NCBI GenBank assembly: GCA_022702705.1
Contig: CM040422.1
Location: 42,953,188 to 43,017,187, forward strand
Origin: Papilionanthe hookeriana x Papilionanthe teres
Taxonomy: Eukaryota; Streptophyta; Magnoliopsida; Asparagales; Orchidaceae
DNA: 64,000 nt
Reading direction: 5' to 3'
Below the pieces are notes generated by a model that had not been told where the DNA came from, ran no database searches, and worked only from the letters and a program-made list of their open reading frames with translations. A program made the position numbers and the translations under genes. Shown one piece after another: positions 46,285 through 58,907 of the stretch. The number at the start of each line of letters is the position of its first letter. Position 1 is the first letter of the stretch.

Positions 46285-48551
46285 TGTTGACCTCATTTTT
46301 GATGAGGTCTTCTCTTCTCTCTTTAGTACTTAGGATCTAGCCTTAGGCTTTTCCTTTGACTATCTTAGAGGACTAGAGATGGAACCTACCCCTTTAGAAA
46401 CTCAACCACTTCTTAACTCCCTGCAAACTCCACAAACTTGATTGTAGGCCCCTAATCACCTAGAGGGTCGAAATCAAATGTGGAAGTTTAAAGGATGAGT
46501 TCCTATAGGACTCTTTGGCCTTAGGACTGCCCTGGGTGGCCTGGTCTGGTGAGGGCTGACTTACAAACACACTACACTTATACACTACACTTTCACACAT
46601 CTCCTAAAACCACACTCATACCCAACTTGACCTCCTGACTCATGAAGGTGATTCACATGGATGGTCCTTAACCCCTAAGCCCTCGCTAAGCAGGGTTAGG
46701 AACAACATAATGAATACACAAAATGAGTCCTCTCATGGCTCATATGAGCTTAATATGGCTTCATGGCTCAACCTAAACGATTCCATGTCACTTAAATTTG
46801 ATTAATCTTCATTTTTTCAAAATTTCAGCTTTTGGCCCACGGACCCTGACCCTCCTAACCTACCAAAAGCCCCGAATAGTCTCAAAATCTCCAAAATTCC
46901 TAAATCACCCAAAATTCCTCAAAATTGATCTTAAACATTTCCATACCACTCAAATTGATCATTTACAGCAAAAAATACAAAAAATTCCAAAAATACCCCC
47001 AATACCCTCCAAATTACCAAAATGCCCCTCTCGACCCAAAAATTCAAAAAAAATTCCAAAAATTCCCAGAAAATTTCAAAAAATCCCAAATATTCCCAAT
47101 TTCATTTTGTTCAACTACACCATGGGCTGATTTTGTCAATTTACCTCACTTTTACCAAAACCCCCAATTTAACCCATTTTAAACCCAAGTGAACCCAATG
47201 TCAAACCAAACCTACCCAATTGACCCCAATTTTGGTCCAATTCAATTCTAAACTTCAATTCAACATCCCAAATGTCAATCTGGACCAAATTCAAGCCCAA
47301 TTTTATTGGCATTTGAATCCAATTTCACTTTTGACCTTAAAGACCAATTTTGACCCATGACCCAAACCTAACCCAAACTCACCCAATTCAACTCCAATTA
47401 ACCCCAAATCTTTTCTAAATCCTCCTTAGCATCCCCACAAGCAAAACACTAACATGATTTGCCCAAAATTTGGACCCAAATCCCACTCAAATTCAACCCA
47501 AAGCAAAAAGGCCCAATTTTGACCTAAACCCAAACCTAACCCAAATGAGCCCAAACCCCAAAATCAAAGCCCAACCAAAGTCAAACCTCTTTGAAACACT
47601 GCCATAAACATTTCTCAACATTGATTTTACATCAATTTCAACCCTAGCCCAACATTGGCCCAACTTGGCCCACTTGGACCTATATTGGCCCATTCACCAA
47701 AAGAGCCCAAATTCAACCCAATTCAAACCCAAATCACCCCCAATTTGCTTCAAGTCACTCATGACACATCCATGAGCTAAACCCAACAATTATTTAGCCC
47801 AAGCCTTTACCAAAATTTCATCCCAAAATCCATTTTAAAATTCAAAAGCCCATTCCCTTAAACCATTTTAAAAGCCCACATTTACCAAATTTTAAAAGCC
47901 CAAAGTCCATTACCAAGCCCACATGAAACCTTTTCTTCATCATTCCTTTGATAATCCTATTTGACCAAAGTCTTAAACCATCATGAAATCAACCCATTTG
48001 TAGCATCATGACAAATCCCATCAATGGAATCCAAAGTTTTCAAAATTCCAAATAACCCTTTTCCATGCAAGTGAGCCAACCTTTTCCCAAGCCATGAGCA
48101 AGCCAAATGAAGTCATGGAGCCATGAATAAGCCATATGCAAGCTATGGGGAGCCCTTTCCACCTCACCATGCAACTTATGGCAAGAAGAGGGAGCCTTTC
48201 CTAAGCCTTCACTAAACCTTTTTAACCCCATTCATGATACACTTTAACCAAAATTGGCCACCTCACCTTGGATGGGGACTTCACCACACATATGAGGCTG
48301 ACCCAAATGATCTCACATCAGCCCAAATCAAGCCTTGGTGAGTGAACCAAGCCAAAATCATGAATTGACCCAAATTGGACCAAAAATGCTCCTTACACCC
48401 ATGCCATTTAAATCCTTGACTTTACACATGGCATAACCCAATTGATTGCACCAAGATCAAGCTCAATCATGTGAGTTTTTCTCAAAGAAAAACCTTGGTG
48501 AATGAACCAAGCCAACCCTCATGGCCACCCAAGCTCCACCATAACCTTCCT

Positions 48552-48559
48552 TATTTAAA
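48552..48559 (+). promoter_or_regulatory. TATA box, B2
   Basis: TATTTAAA is conserved despite strong divergence of the flanking sequence, 2,267 bases into the LTR. Confidence 0.6.
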
Positions 48560-48692
48560 CCCCACCTCCATGACCAAGGGGAGGAGATGCAAGATTTACC
48601 TTGGGAGACTATGCCAAATTGTTTCCAAAGCTTCTCCAAGCATTTCTAAGTTCAATCAAATCATTTCCAATCGAGGCCTCACCTCTTGGACA

Positions 48693-48701
48693 AAGGTATC
48701 A
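48693..48701 (+). promoter_or_regulatory. Possible 5' splice site, B2
   Basis: AAAG/GTATCA, with GT at 48696. The distance from the TATA box is only about 140 bases here against about 430 in B1, yet the donor-like word is kept. Confidence 0.45.
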
Positions 48702-51700
48702 ATTTTTTTCTCCTCCAACCGAGCATGTTTTAATTTTCTGTACTTATTCACATGTTTTAAGTATATCATCACCGTATAGATGTGTGCTACTCAATTAGAC
48801 GATCATTTTAAAAAAAATTCATTAAATTTCGTTGAGAATCGAAGGAGATATCAAGGTTTGAAGTTGGACGGTTTTGAGTGAATAGAACAAAGAAAGAGGA
48901 GCAGCAGCCGTCCGATCAGGCATGTATCCCACGGACGGCACTGATGGAGTTGGACGGCAGCTTTATCCGTGAATAGGCAACCATGCCAGCCAGTAGCAGC
49001 GCGACACGTGTCATTTGAGCGGGAAATGCATTTTTTTTATTTATTTTTGAACCTAAACTTCAAAAAATCATAACTTTTCATAGAAAACTTAAAAAAATAA
49101 AATAAAAATACCCTCTTGCTCACTGAGACAAGGAGAATAATTTGGAAGTGATTTTATATTTATTTGATGCATATTTTATTTTTAATTAATTAAATAGTGT
49201 TTTCAATCATTCAATTCTCCATGCATGTATACAACTCATCATAGCATGAGACCATAGGGCTTTTGAAGCCTTTGATCTTGGGAACATTCCCTAAATTTTT
49301 CAAGATCATAAGCCATTTCCATAAAGAGTTATGTATTTTCCAAGTTTATGTCACTGTTTGTGGTATTTTAATTCCAATAATTATCATGTTGTGAAATAAA
49401 TTCTAAGAAAATTTGGTAATGTTCCTTAGGACTAGAGGACCCTATGAAAAATATATTTTGAGTTAACTCACTTGGAATGACCCTAATTGGCTTAAACACC
49501 CAAAATAGATCCCAAATTAATTAGAGCTAACCATACATCAAATTGACTTGAAATCAATTCTCCACTGACCTTTAGGATCAGAGGAACCCACCATAAAAAT
49601 TTGAGGCCAATTGGACTTGGTTAGCCCTACTAAATGGGTTGATTAAGCCATTTAGTCAATTTAAACTTTAAAAATTCATAACTTTCAAAATACTTTTTAA
49701 AAATTCACCAAATTGGTTTTGGAGCCTCTCTGATATTAGGGGAATTTAAAAAAATTAAAATTTCAATTTTCTAAAAAAGTTAATTTTTTTAATATTATTT
49801 TAATATTTTAATAATTAAAAAATAATAAAAATCACAAAAATAATAAAATTCACCGAAATGTCACATTTTGAATTTTAATCACTTAGGAACAAACCCCATA
49901 TTTTTCTTAGGTCTATTTAGTGAGATATTAAATTTTAAAGCTCTAGGGTAATTTTAAAATTAAAAAAATGTATTTTCTAGCATTTTCACTAAAATAATTA
50001 TAATAAATCATAGAAAAATCAGAAAATTATAAAATTTGATTCTATGATTTCCTTGATATTAGAGAGATTTTTGAAAAATATAAAATTCATTTTTCAACAT
50101 TTATTTTATTTTTAAATTAATTAACACTCCAAAACTTAAAATAATTATAATAAAAATAATATAATTCAAAAAATCACCAAAATTGGTCCAAGTGGTCCTC
50201 TGGTCATTAGGAATGTCTCCTAATTTTCTTATGGACAGAAACTTTCCCTTGGTCATGTTATTAAATTTTCCTTGGAAATCTCTATTTTCTACCAAAAATA
50301 ATTATATAAATATATTAAGTACAGTAAAAATCACATTTTCTCCTCTCATGTCTTTATTGACATATGAGTGAAGTCACATAAAAATTTCAAGTTCATTTGA
50401 GTTCAATTTAGTGAGTTATGAAATTATTAAGCTTAAAGGGTAAAGTGGTAATTAAAATTTTTAATCCTTAATTAAAACTTTAGGTTTAATAAAAAATTAA
50501 CAAGTAAAATATTTGATCCTAATCTGATTTAGATGATTGAAATTTAAATAATTAAAGGGTAGAAACCCATTAAGCAATTTAAAATGATTAAACCTTAATT
50601 AAATAATTGATTAAATTTGGAAGAATAATAAAATTGGAATTATTAAAATAGGGATATTATTAGGAAGAGACTTATTCTTTAATTTAAAAATCCCTAAATT
50701 AATTATCTCATTAATATTCAATTCTTAATTAAAATGATAACTCAAATTTAAAATATATTAAAAGACTTAATCATTAAACTAAAATTAAATTATTAAACTC
50801 TTTTAAAAATTTCAATTAAAATTAAAAAATAAAATTAAATTAAAAATTAAATTAAATTAAGTAAATTAAATTGGATTAAATTAAATTAAATTAAATTAAA
50901 ATTAAAAATTGAATTAAATTAAATTAAATTAAATTAAATTAAATTAAATAAATAAAATTAAATTAAATAAATAAAATTAAATTGAATTAAATTAAATTAA
51001 AAATTAAATTAAATTAAATTAAATTAAATTAAATCAAATTAAATTAAAATTAAATCAAATCAAATTAATTTAATGTAACATTAAATCAAACTAAATTGAA
51101 TTAAATTAAATTAAAACTCAATTAAATTAAATTAAATTAAATTATGTTGAATTAAATATAACATCACCAAAGACATAAAGAATTCAAAATAAATCTAAAA
51201 TAACTTGAACACTATTCCAAATTTAAACCCATTAATGGAAATTAAACTAAATCACAAACCATTTGAACACCAATTTACCCTCAAAAGCTTTAGTTATCAT
51301 AACTCCTAAACAGAATATTAAATGAAATGTTACTTCACCTATAGGATATTCAAATGTCCTAGTTCACCGAGCAAGATAACAAAACTTGAGATTCTTGGAC
51401 GATTAATTCATTTGTGTAATTGAATCCATTTGGACTTAAAACAATTCTAGCAATATTGAAAAGATGTTTAAGATTCTTCTTAAACACTTTCTCAATATGA
51501 TAGGATGTTTATAAGAACAATTGAATTTAATTGTTCTTTGATGAAGAAAATTGTCCTCAAACCAAAACACAAAGAACCTAGACGTCATAGGAAATGACTA
51601 GCTATAGGATTAGGAACTTGGTAGAAAACCATAACCCTTCCCTTAGCTTTACCTAGGAACTTGTTTAAATATTCTAATTGTGTTTTAAGTGCAACTTGGG

Positions 51701-53275
51701 ATGACGGGAAGACCCTCCGAGTACGCTTGTATTTTATTGCAATTTACTTTCTTGCAATTTACATTATTGCAATTTATTTAATCGCATCGCACTTACTTTT
51801 CTTGCATGATAAACAACCGTTGCATGAAAACCCACACCTTTAGGATAGCCCCTAAAACCGAAACCAAAACTAAATTAAAAGTCATTGCAAGATAAAATTC
51901 ACCGCCACAACATTTCAAAATATAAAACAACTCAAAATTTAATCACAAACAGAACACAAAACTACAATTAGAACTAAATTAAAACGTCCTGTTGGATGAT
52001 CGGGAATACCTCGGATGATGTAACCTACGTGTTGCTAACGGGATTTCCCACAATCTAAATGAAAGTGTGGAACTCATTCAGTTGAGTTTAGCAAATTCAT
52101 CTGGACTAAGTGAATCCGATAAAAATAATGATGTCGGAAGGATGGAACCGTGGGATCTTAACCGGTGTCGTTATAATCAACTTTAAGATTTGTTTTAGTT
52201 AAAATATTGAAAACACTTGGAAATTAAGATTTTCTCTAAACCAAAACACTTTTCTCATCCCCCGATTTATGACTTCTAAAATTGAACCTCTCGCAACAAC
52301 AAGGAGCTCGGAGCATGGTGGGCAAGACGGCCATCGTCATCAGCAAAACCCGAGTCTACTTCAAGCAAAACTTTCCTAGAATTAAATAACAAAGCCATAG
52401 GACTTCGAGGTAGTTTGCCTAGTGCAACATAAATCCTCAACCCTTCATTAGGCATTTGCATAGCAAATTAAGCCCTAACCGGTCTTAGGATTCCGAGGTA
52501 GTCGTCTTATACGACATAAACCCTCATATCTTCGAGGCTATTTGTATGATTCTGTCATATAAATATAAGCCCTAATTAATTAAAATTGGCGAGATTAAAA
52601 AATTAAATAAACATTAGGAATTCCCAAAATTCAAAGCCTAACATTAGGATAGTCTGGGAAGTCACTGAAGTTCACTTCGGGTTTGTGACATCGCCTACTC
52701 CTCTTCCTTTGGACTCCTAAAATAAACTGTTCCAAATTTGAGATATTCCCTATTGAAATTTCCAAAATCCAATTGTTTGAAAATCTTAAACTTTGAAATT
52801 CTTGAGAGCAAAACCACTGATCATTATCGAGAGTTTTCTTAGGTGATTCTCGTCACTTAAGATGTAATTAACTATAGGGGCTTGCCCTTATAGGGAACTT
52901 TAAGAACCCGTGTAATATAAACCCTCGCTTAATTCATTTATATTAAGTAGGGGAACTTGTCGGCTTATAAAATTGGTTCGCGGACCAAACGGATGTCACA
53001 AATCTCCTAGTTTATTTAATCGAGCCCCATCATCAAGCAAGGTGTCTATTCTTCGGGATAGATACACGGCTTTGTGGTGCGGTGCTCGTTTGTATAAACT
53101 ATTTGGGATGTGAGATCGGTTTGATTTCATATCTTAAAATGTTCAAATTTAAAAATTATTTTTAAAATCAAATACTACCTTTTCAAATTATTTATTTAAA
53201 TTAAATTAAAAATTCGCCGACAATTTCTGTAGGCGACCCCTTTTCAAAACACACAACCTAAAAAATATGCCGACA

Positions 53276-53280
53276 CACAT
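53276..53280. repeat. Right target-site duplication of B2 (CACAT)
   Basis: Matches 46280-46284. Element A sequence resumes on the minus strand. Confidence 0.92.
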
Positions 53281-53590
53281 AGCCGCCAGTGCACATTTTT
53301 GAACAATTCTGCCAAATGTCAAAATCTTCATTCTAATTCCTTTAAGTCATTAAATAAGGTCAAATAAATACCACTATAGCATAAAAAACTCCAAAATTCT
53401 ACCATATTTTTCAAATCAAACCAAATAAAAGCACACAAACAAACATAAGACAAAACACATCGATAAATATGGGTTACCTCCCACAAAGCGCTTGGTTTTA
53501 CGTCATCAGCTTGACATACCCTTAGCTTATTCTAAGTGACCCAACATCTGATTCTCATCAGGTTTAAGTAATTGACTGAAAAGTAAGATT
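53281..53590 (-). other. Post-integrase region of element A
   Basis: Non-coding. On the minus strand the AAGCGCTTTGTGGGAGGTAA block at about 53472-53500 is the conserved sequence found after pol in Athila-like elements. The start (53281-53300) is half of the GC-rich motif split by B2. Confidence 0.65.
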
Positions 53591-54720
53591 GACCGTTCAC
53601 TTTAAATATTCTTCTAGTCTTAGGATCTCATAAGAATAAATTTTCGTCATAATAAATGGGCCTGTCCACCTGGACTTAAGTTTTCCAGCAAAAATTCTCA
53701 ATCTAGCATTATATAGCATAACGTTTTGCCCTAGCTCAAGATTTTTAGTAAGAATCTTCTGATCATGCCACAACTTCATCTTTACTTTATAATTCATAGT
53801 ATTTTCATAAAATTCATTCCTTATCTCTTCAAGCTCATTTAATTGCAACAATTTTTTTCTCCATCATCTTTCAAATTAAAATTGAACTCTTTAATAACCC
53901 AATATGCTTTATGCTCAAGTTTAACTGGTAAATGATAAGCTTTTCCAAAAATTAGCCTATATGGGGACATTCTTATAGGAGTTTTGTAGCAGTCTTATAG
54001 GCCCACAAAGCATAATCCAATTTAATTGACCAATCCTTTCTATTTGTATTAACAGTCTTTTCCAATATTCTTTTAATTTCACGATTGGATAATTCAACCA
54101 AACCACTTGTCTGCGGATGGTTAATATGTTATTTCTTTACTAACTTTTCCATGATCGCATTTCTAAAATGACTTCCCACGTCAGTTATGATTACTCTTGG
54201 TATTCTAAATCTGCAAAATATATTCTTAATTAAAAATTTTGCAACACTTTGAGCATCACATCAAGGTAAAGCAACAGCTTCTATCCATTTGGATACATAG
54301 TCTACTCCTATCAAAATGTATGTATTTTCGAAAGATGGTATAAATGGTCCCATGAAATCTAATCCCCAAAAGTCAAATATTTCAACTTCTAACATATAAT
54401 TGAGGGGCATCTCATTTCTTCTAGAAATATTGCCTACACGTTGACATCGATCACAATTTTTAATATAAACATTAACATCCTTAAAAATTGTAGGCCAATA
54501 AAATCCAGATTGTATGATTTTATATGGAATTTTATCAACTCCAAAATGTCCCTCATAATCAGAATTAGGACATTTTTGAATAATTTCATAAGTTTCTTCT
54601 AAAGGCACACATCTTTGAATAATCAAATCTTTTCCTTTTTTATATAGAAATGGGTCATCCCAAAAATAAGTTTTGGCTTCAGATATAAATTTCTTCCTCT
54701 CCTAGTATGTCAAACCATAA
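53591..54720 (-). pseudogene. Element A integrase
   Basis: Open piece 54261-54626 carries the zinc-binding region (GHFGVDKIPYKIIQSGFYWP and NCDRCQRVGNISRRNEMP), then the first core acidic region (FWGLDFMGPF and DYVSKWIEAVALP). Downstream in broken frames are PRVIITDVGSHF and a shortened HPQTSG block with VELSNREIKRILEKT and WSIKLDYALWAYKT, so the D,D,E order is visible. The C-terminal part (53597-53851) has LGQNVMLYNARLRIF and GKLKSRWTGPF, the GPF/Y-like end. Stops and a small deletion before HPQTSG destroy the enzyme. It matches the Athila lineage. Confidence 0.82.
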
Positions 54721-54801
54721 GGTAAAATATTACTGAAAATAAAGTTTACAATGTCGGCCTACCACGGAACATGCCACTCATTAACAGCGAATAATTTTTC
54801 A

Positions 54802-55270
54802 TCAGGAAAATTTCATTAATTTCTTCAACATCACAGAGAGATTTTTTAGTTTCAAACTGGATAGATGATCAGCAATTTGATTATCATCACCCTTCCTATC
54901 TACTATCTCGAAATCAAATTCTTGCAAAAGAAGAATCCATCTAATTAAACTTGGTTTTGCATCCTTCTTCTTCATTAAATACTTAATAGCAGAATGATAA
55001 GTATGCACCACACATTTAGTTCCAATTAAATAAGATCTAAATTCATCAAAGGCAAATACTATAGCTAATAAGTCTTTCTCAGTAGTGGTATAATTAATTT
55101 GAGCTTCATTAAAAGTTTTACTAGCATAGCAAATTACTTTGAAAATTTTATCATATATTTTACCTAAAACAGCTCCAATAGCATAATAATTAGCATCACA
55201 CATTAATTAAAAAGGTTTTTCCTAGTTTGGTGAAACAATAACAGGTGTAGTGATTAATTTTTCTTTTAAA
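54802..55270 (-). pseudogene. Element A RNase H, catalytic Asp changed
   Basis: The 133-codon frame 54802-55203 gives CDANYYAIGAVLG, YTTTEKDLLAIVFAF and LLQEFDFEIVDRKG then DNQIADHLSSL, all typical of Athila RNase H. In the third catalytic motif, usually T-D-H-S-A, the sequence reads HTYHSAIKYL, with Tyr in place of the catalytic Asp. The domain start in the preceding codons is interrupted by stops (about 55205 and 55288). It follows the RT as in all Ty3/gypsy pol genes. Confidence 0.82.
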
Positions 55271-55287
55271 GTTTCAAAAGCTTTTAA

Positions 55288-56400
55288 TTAATCATCATCA
55301 AAAGTAAAAATTACATCGTTTTCCAGTAAACGACATAAAGGCTTCGAAATTTTTGAAAAGTCTTTAATATAACACATGTAAAATCCATCATGTCCTAGAA
55401 AACTTCTAATTCCCATTACATTAGTTGGGCAAGGTAAATTAGAGATCACTTCAATTTTTGCAGGATCTACTTCCATACCATTTTCTAATATACGATGTCC
55501 CAAAACAATTCTTCCTGTTACCATAAATTGGCATTTCTCCCAGTTAAGAACCAAATTATTTTCTTCACAACGTTTTAGAACTTTAGATAGATGTTCTAAA
55601 CATGATTCATATGAAATTCCAAACATTGAAAAGTCATCCATAAAAACTTCAATTCCTTTTTCGATTAAATCAAAGAAAATTGTCATCATACATCTCTGAA
55701 ATGTAGCGTGGGCATTACATAAACCTAAATGCGTTTCTCTAAAAGCAAATGTGTCATAAGGACTGGTAAACGTTGTTTTCTCTTGATCCTCAGGAGCAAT
55801 TTAAATTTAGTGGTAACAAGTATATCCATCTAAAAAAATAAAGTATTTATGCCCAGCTAGTCTATCCAACATTTGATATAGAAAAGGAAGTGGAAAATGA
55901 TCTTTCCTAGTGGCAAGGTTTAATTTTCTATAATCAATGCATATTCACCATCCTGTAACTTATCTTACTAGTATTATTTCATTCATTTCATTAACAGTCA
56001 CAGTAACTCCTCATTTCTTAGGAACACAGTGAATAGGACTAACCCATACACTATTTAAAATAGGGTAGATAATTTCAGCATCCAACCACTTTAAATTTTC
56101 TTTTTTAACAACTTCTTTCATGATAGGACTTAATCTCCTTTGAGGATCAGCCCAACTTTTGCAGTTATCCTCCATAAGGATTCGATGCATACAAATTGAA
56201 GGACTGATTCCTTTAATATCAGCTATTTTCCATCCAAAAGCTTTCTTATAATTCTTTAAAGTTTCAAGCAAACTCTCTTCTTCTCTTTCAGTTAATTGAG
56301 AGGAAATTATAACTGGAAAAGTTGAGGAATCACCTAAAAAGGCATACTTCAAATAATTATGAAGCATATTTAAATTAAGTTCAGGAGGTTTTTTAATTGA
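55288..56400 (-). pseudogene. Element A reverse transcriptase
   Basis: Frame 56011-56367 gives YAFLGDSSTFPVIIS, IADIKGISPSICMHRI and VSPIHCVPKK. The region 55690-56010 has stops but still shows CIDYRKLNLATRKDHFPLPF and LGLCNAHATFQRCM. Frame 55288-55689 contains the catalytic IEVFMDDFSMFG (FMDD), CQFMVTGRIVLGH and RSFLGHDGFYMCYIKDFSK. FMDD with MDDFS and the ADIKGISPS lead-in are characteristic of Athila. Several in-frame stops show a dead copy. Confidence 0.87.
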
Positions 56401-56596
56401 TGGACCAAAAGATTCATCTTTTTTATCATGTCTAAAATTTCAAAATTTTCATGAACATAATTTAAATCTTCCTCATGAAAATCTTCAGAATCTTGTAATT
56501 CCTTTTCTTGCTTGTGTTTTAATTCTTTACTTTCAGATTTCTCTTCATAAGTTGACTTGAAATGGCATTCACTCAAATATTTGATAACATCCATCC
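56401..56596 (-). pseudogene. Element A protease-RT linker
   Basis: A Glu/Lys/Ser-rich charged stretch (SESKELKHKQEKELQDSEDF) between the protease and RT. The frame 56370-56609 overlaps the protease frame end by a few bases. No domain is recognised; element C keeps only a relative of this linker. Confidence 0.5.
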
Positions 56597-57330
56597 TAAC
56601 ATTCATCATCTTTACCTCTTGCAGGATATCTCATTAACTTTGAAATATTTAATGTAACATTTAGATCATTAACTCGCATCACTAAATCCCCTTTTTGCTC
56701 ATCTATCATTGCTCTACTTGTGGCTAGGAAAGGTCTCCCTAAAATTATGGGTATCTCTTTATCTTCCTCCATATCCAACACTATAAAATCAATAGGTAAA
56801 ATAAATTGATCCACTTTCACCAAAACATCCTCAATAATTCCTTTAGAATATGTGATCGAACGATCAGCTAATTGCAATATTACAGTGGTAGAGGTTATTT
56901 TTCCTGATCCCAGACTTTTGAAAATTGATAATGGCATAAGGTTAATGCTTGCACCCAAATCACATAAAGCTTTTCCAAAAAATATGTCTCCGATTGCACA
57001 TGGAATTGTGAAACTTCCAAGATCTTTAAGCTTTTCTGGAAGCTTTTTCTGAATTATTAAACTGCACTCTTCACTAAGGGCAACAGTTTCATTATCTTCA
57101 AACTTCCTCTTTTTGTTAAGAATATCCTTCATAAATTTCACATAGCTTGGCATTTGTTCTAAGGCTTCAGCAAATGGAATGTTGATTGTAAGCTTCTTAA
57201 ATATCTCTAAGAATGTTGAAAATTGCTTATCCAATTTTTGTTGTCGATGTCTCTAAAGAAATGGAGGTGGTGGCTTTTCTAAATCAATTTTAGGTGGAGA
57301 AATAGGTCTTTCCAAACTTTTCAGAGCGTC
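56597..57330 (-). CDS. Element A aspartic protease (open 212-codon fragment)
   Basis: The frame 56596-57234 is the longest open piece of element A. It starts within the gag-protease linker (DKQFSTFLEIFKKL, then EALEQMPSYVKFMKD). The protease core has ALCDLGASINLMPLSIF with the catalytic D-L-G-A-S (about 56970). It ends with IPIILGRPFLATSRAMIDEQ (about 56690-56750). The DLGAS form is the usual Athila variant of D-[ST]-G. It would process the Gag-Pol polyprotein. The core itself has no stop, but it is a fragment of a broken polyprotein, without its own expected start. Confidence 0.75.
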
Positions 57331-58783
57331 CTCTTTCGGTTTCAATTTCTTCATACTCTACTTCGGTCTCTTTTTTAACTCTACCTTCCAACTCTCTTCC
57401 ACTTCTCAACTGAATAGCTTGTATTTGCTTTTTAGTTTTGTCTCTTGGATTTACTTCTGTATTACTAGGAATTGTTCATTAGGATCTATTACTTAATGAA
57501 TTGGAAATCTGCCCTAATTGGTTCTCAATATTTATGATTGTAGCTCCTCGACTTTATAATTAATTTACCATTTGGAACACTACTTCTTCTATAGACAACT
57601 TCTTCTCCTTAAATTGTGAAGTATTGTTAAAACTTGAAGGATAGGTTGGTCTATAATTATTATTCCCTTGGTTGTTCCAGTTTCCCAATGGGTTTACTTG
57701 GTTGTTCCCCCATTATTGATTACTACCACCATAATTATTGGTATTTCAGTTAAAGTTTGGATGGTTTTTCTAACCTGGGTTATAATAATTAGAATATGTG
57801 TTATTAGGCTTACTTATAGAATTTAGAGTTTCTGGTGAAATTTGGCCTAATGAATTTCCTTCAATCATGGAAGTTGGCTGAGAAAAATTCATCCCAAATT
57901 GGTCTATCTTCCTTGAAATTGCAGCAACTTGATTTGCTAGCATTGCAAAAGCATCATTTTCATGGATGTTGGCGACCATTTTAGGATTTAAAATTTTAGA
58001 AGGCCATTGAAAATTATTAGTAGTCATTTCTTCAATTAAAGCATAAGCAACAGCAAACTGTTTAGAAATCAATGAACCAACAGCAGTGGCATCAATAATA
58101 GATGTAAGAGATTTAACTAATCCATTATAAAATGTCTGAATTATTAACCAATCTGATATCGAATGATGTTGACACTTTCTTAAGAGATCTTTAGAACATT
58201 CTCATGTTTCATATATGGATTCCCCTTCAAACTGACAAAAAGATGTAATATTATTTCTAAGCTTCGTAGTCTTCGATGGTGGAAAATATTTAGCAAGAAT
58301 TTTTTGTGCTAAATCACCCCAAGTTCTGATAGATTCAGGTGCTAACAAATTTAACCAAATCTTAGCTTTATCCCTCAGTTAAAAAGGGAAAAGTCTAAGT
58401 CTAACAGCATCATCTGAAACACCATCGTATTTAAAAGTAGCGCACAATTATAGAAAAATAGCAAGATGTAAATTAGGATCTTCTGTAGGTACTCTCACAA
58501 ACTGATTATTAGATACCATCTGGATAATAGAAGGTTTAAGTTCAAATGAATTAGCAGCTACAGTAGGGTGTTGAATACTACCATGAAGTTCATCCACTGT
58601 AGGGTTAGCATAATCTCTTATAGGTCTAAATTCTTGATGGATTTCAACATTTTGATGATCTTGATTTGCTATTTCTTACATATTCTTATCTTTTTCAAAA
58701 TTTTTAATTTTTTTTATTTTTCTTATAGTTCTTTCTAATTCATAATTGTAAGTTACAAGTCCCTTAGAACCTGAACCACACAT
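57331..58783 (-). pseudogene. Element A gag, degraded
   Basis: The minus-strand ATG at 58783 gives MCGSGSKGLVTYNYELE, parallel to MQNKGSVRLVSYDPELE of element C. Capsid blocks follow: VDELHGSIQHPTVAANSFEL, RDKAKIWLNLLAPESIRTWG, KILAKYFPPSKTTKLRNNI and IIQTFYNGLVKSL. The 100-codon open frame is 57770-58072 (VAYALIEEMTTNNFQWPS). After an Asn-rich stretch the linker QIQAIQLRSGRELEGRVKKE (about 57370-57450) leads to the protease. In-frame stops occur at many points (for example, near 58690, 58460 and 57490). No clear CCHC knuckle is seen, as is common in Athila. Confidence 0.8.
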
Positions 58784-58884
58784 ACAAAATTAACAAAAAA
58801 TAAATAAAACACACTAACAAAAACAATGAAAAGTAAAAACTTAATTTTTCTTAAATTTTGTTTAAATAAAATTTTAATTAATTT
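58784..58884 (-). other. Untranslated leader of element A
   Basis: AT-rich, 101 bp between the gag ATG and the PBS. Confidence 0.6.
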
Positions 58885-58902
58885 CCCAGGAAACAGCGCC
58901 AA
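58885..58902 (-). other. Primer binding site of element A
   Basis: On the minus strand: TTGGCGCTGTTTCCTGGG. It is a decayed form of the tRNA-Asp-type site of element C (TGGCGCCGTTGCCGGGGA), 5 bases from the LTR end. Confidence 0.75.
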
Positions 58903-58907
58903 GAACT

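Larger units (their letters stand above)
46285..53275 (+). mobile_element. B2: solo LTR of the giant B family (6,991 bp)
   Basis: It runs from TGTTGACC to GCCGACA with a perfect CACAT target duplication and no internal region, so it arose by LTR-LTR recombination. It is collinear with the B1 LTRs but more diverged, especially at about 47700-49030 between the A/C-rich tract and the CpG-rich block. It is therefore older or from another subfamily. It contains the terminal hairpin (46289-46309), TATA box (48552), donor-like site (48696), TTAAA array (about 50820-51150) and a perfect GACACGTGTC palindrome at about 49011. No gene; the minus ORF at 50101-50295 is a shared AT-rich frame. Confidence 0.93.
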
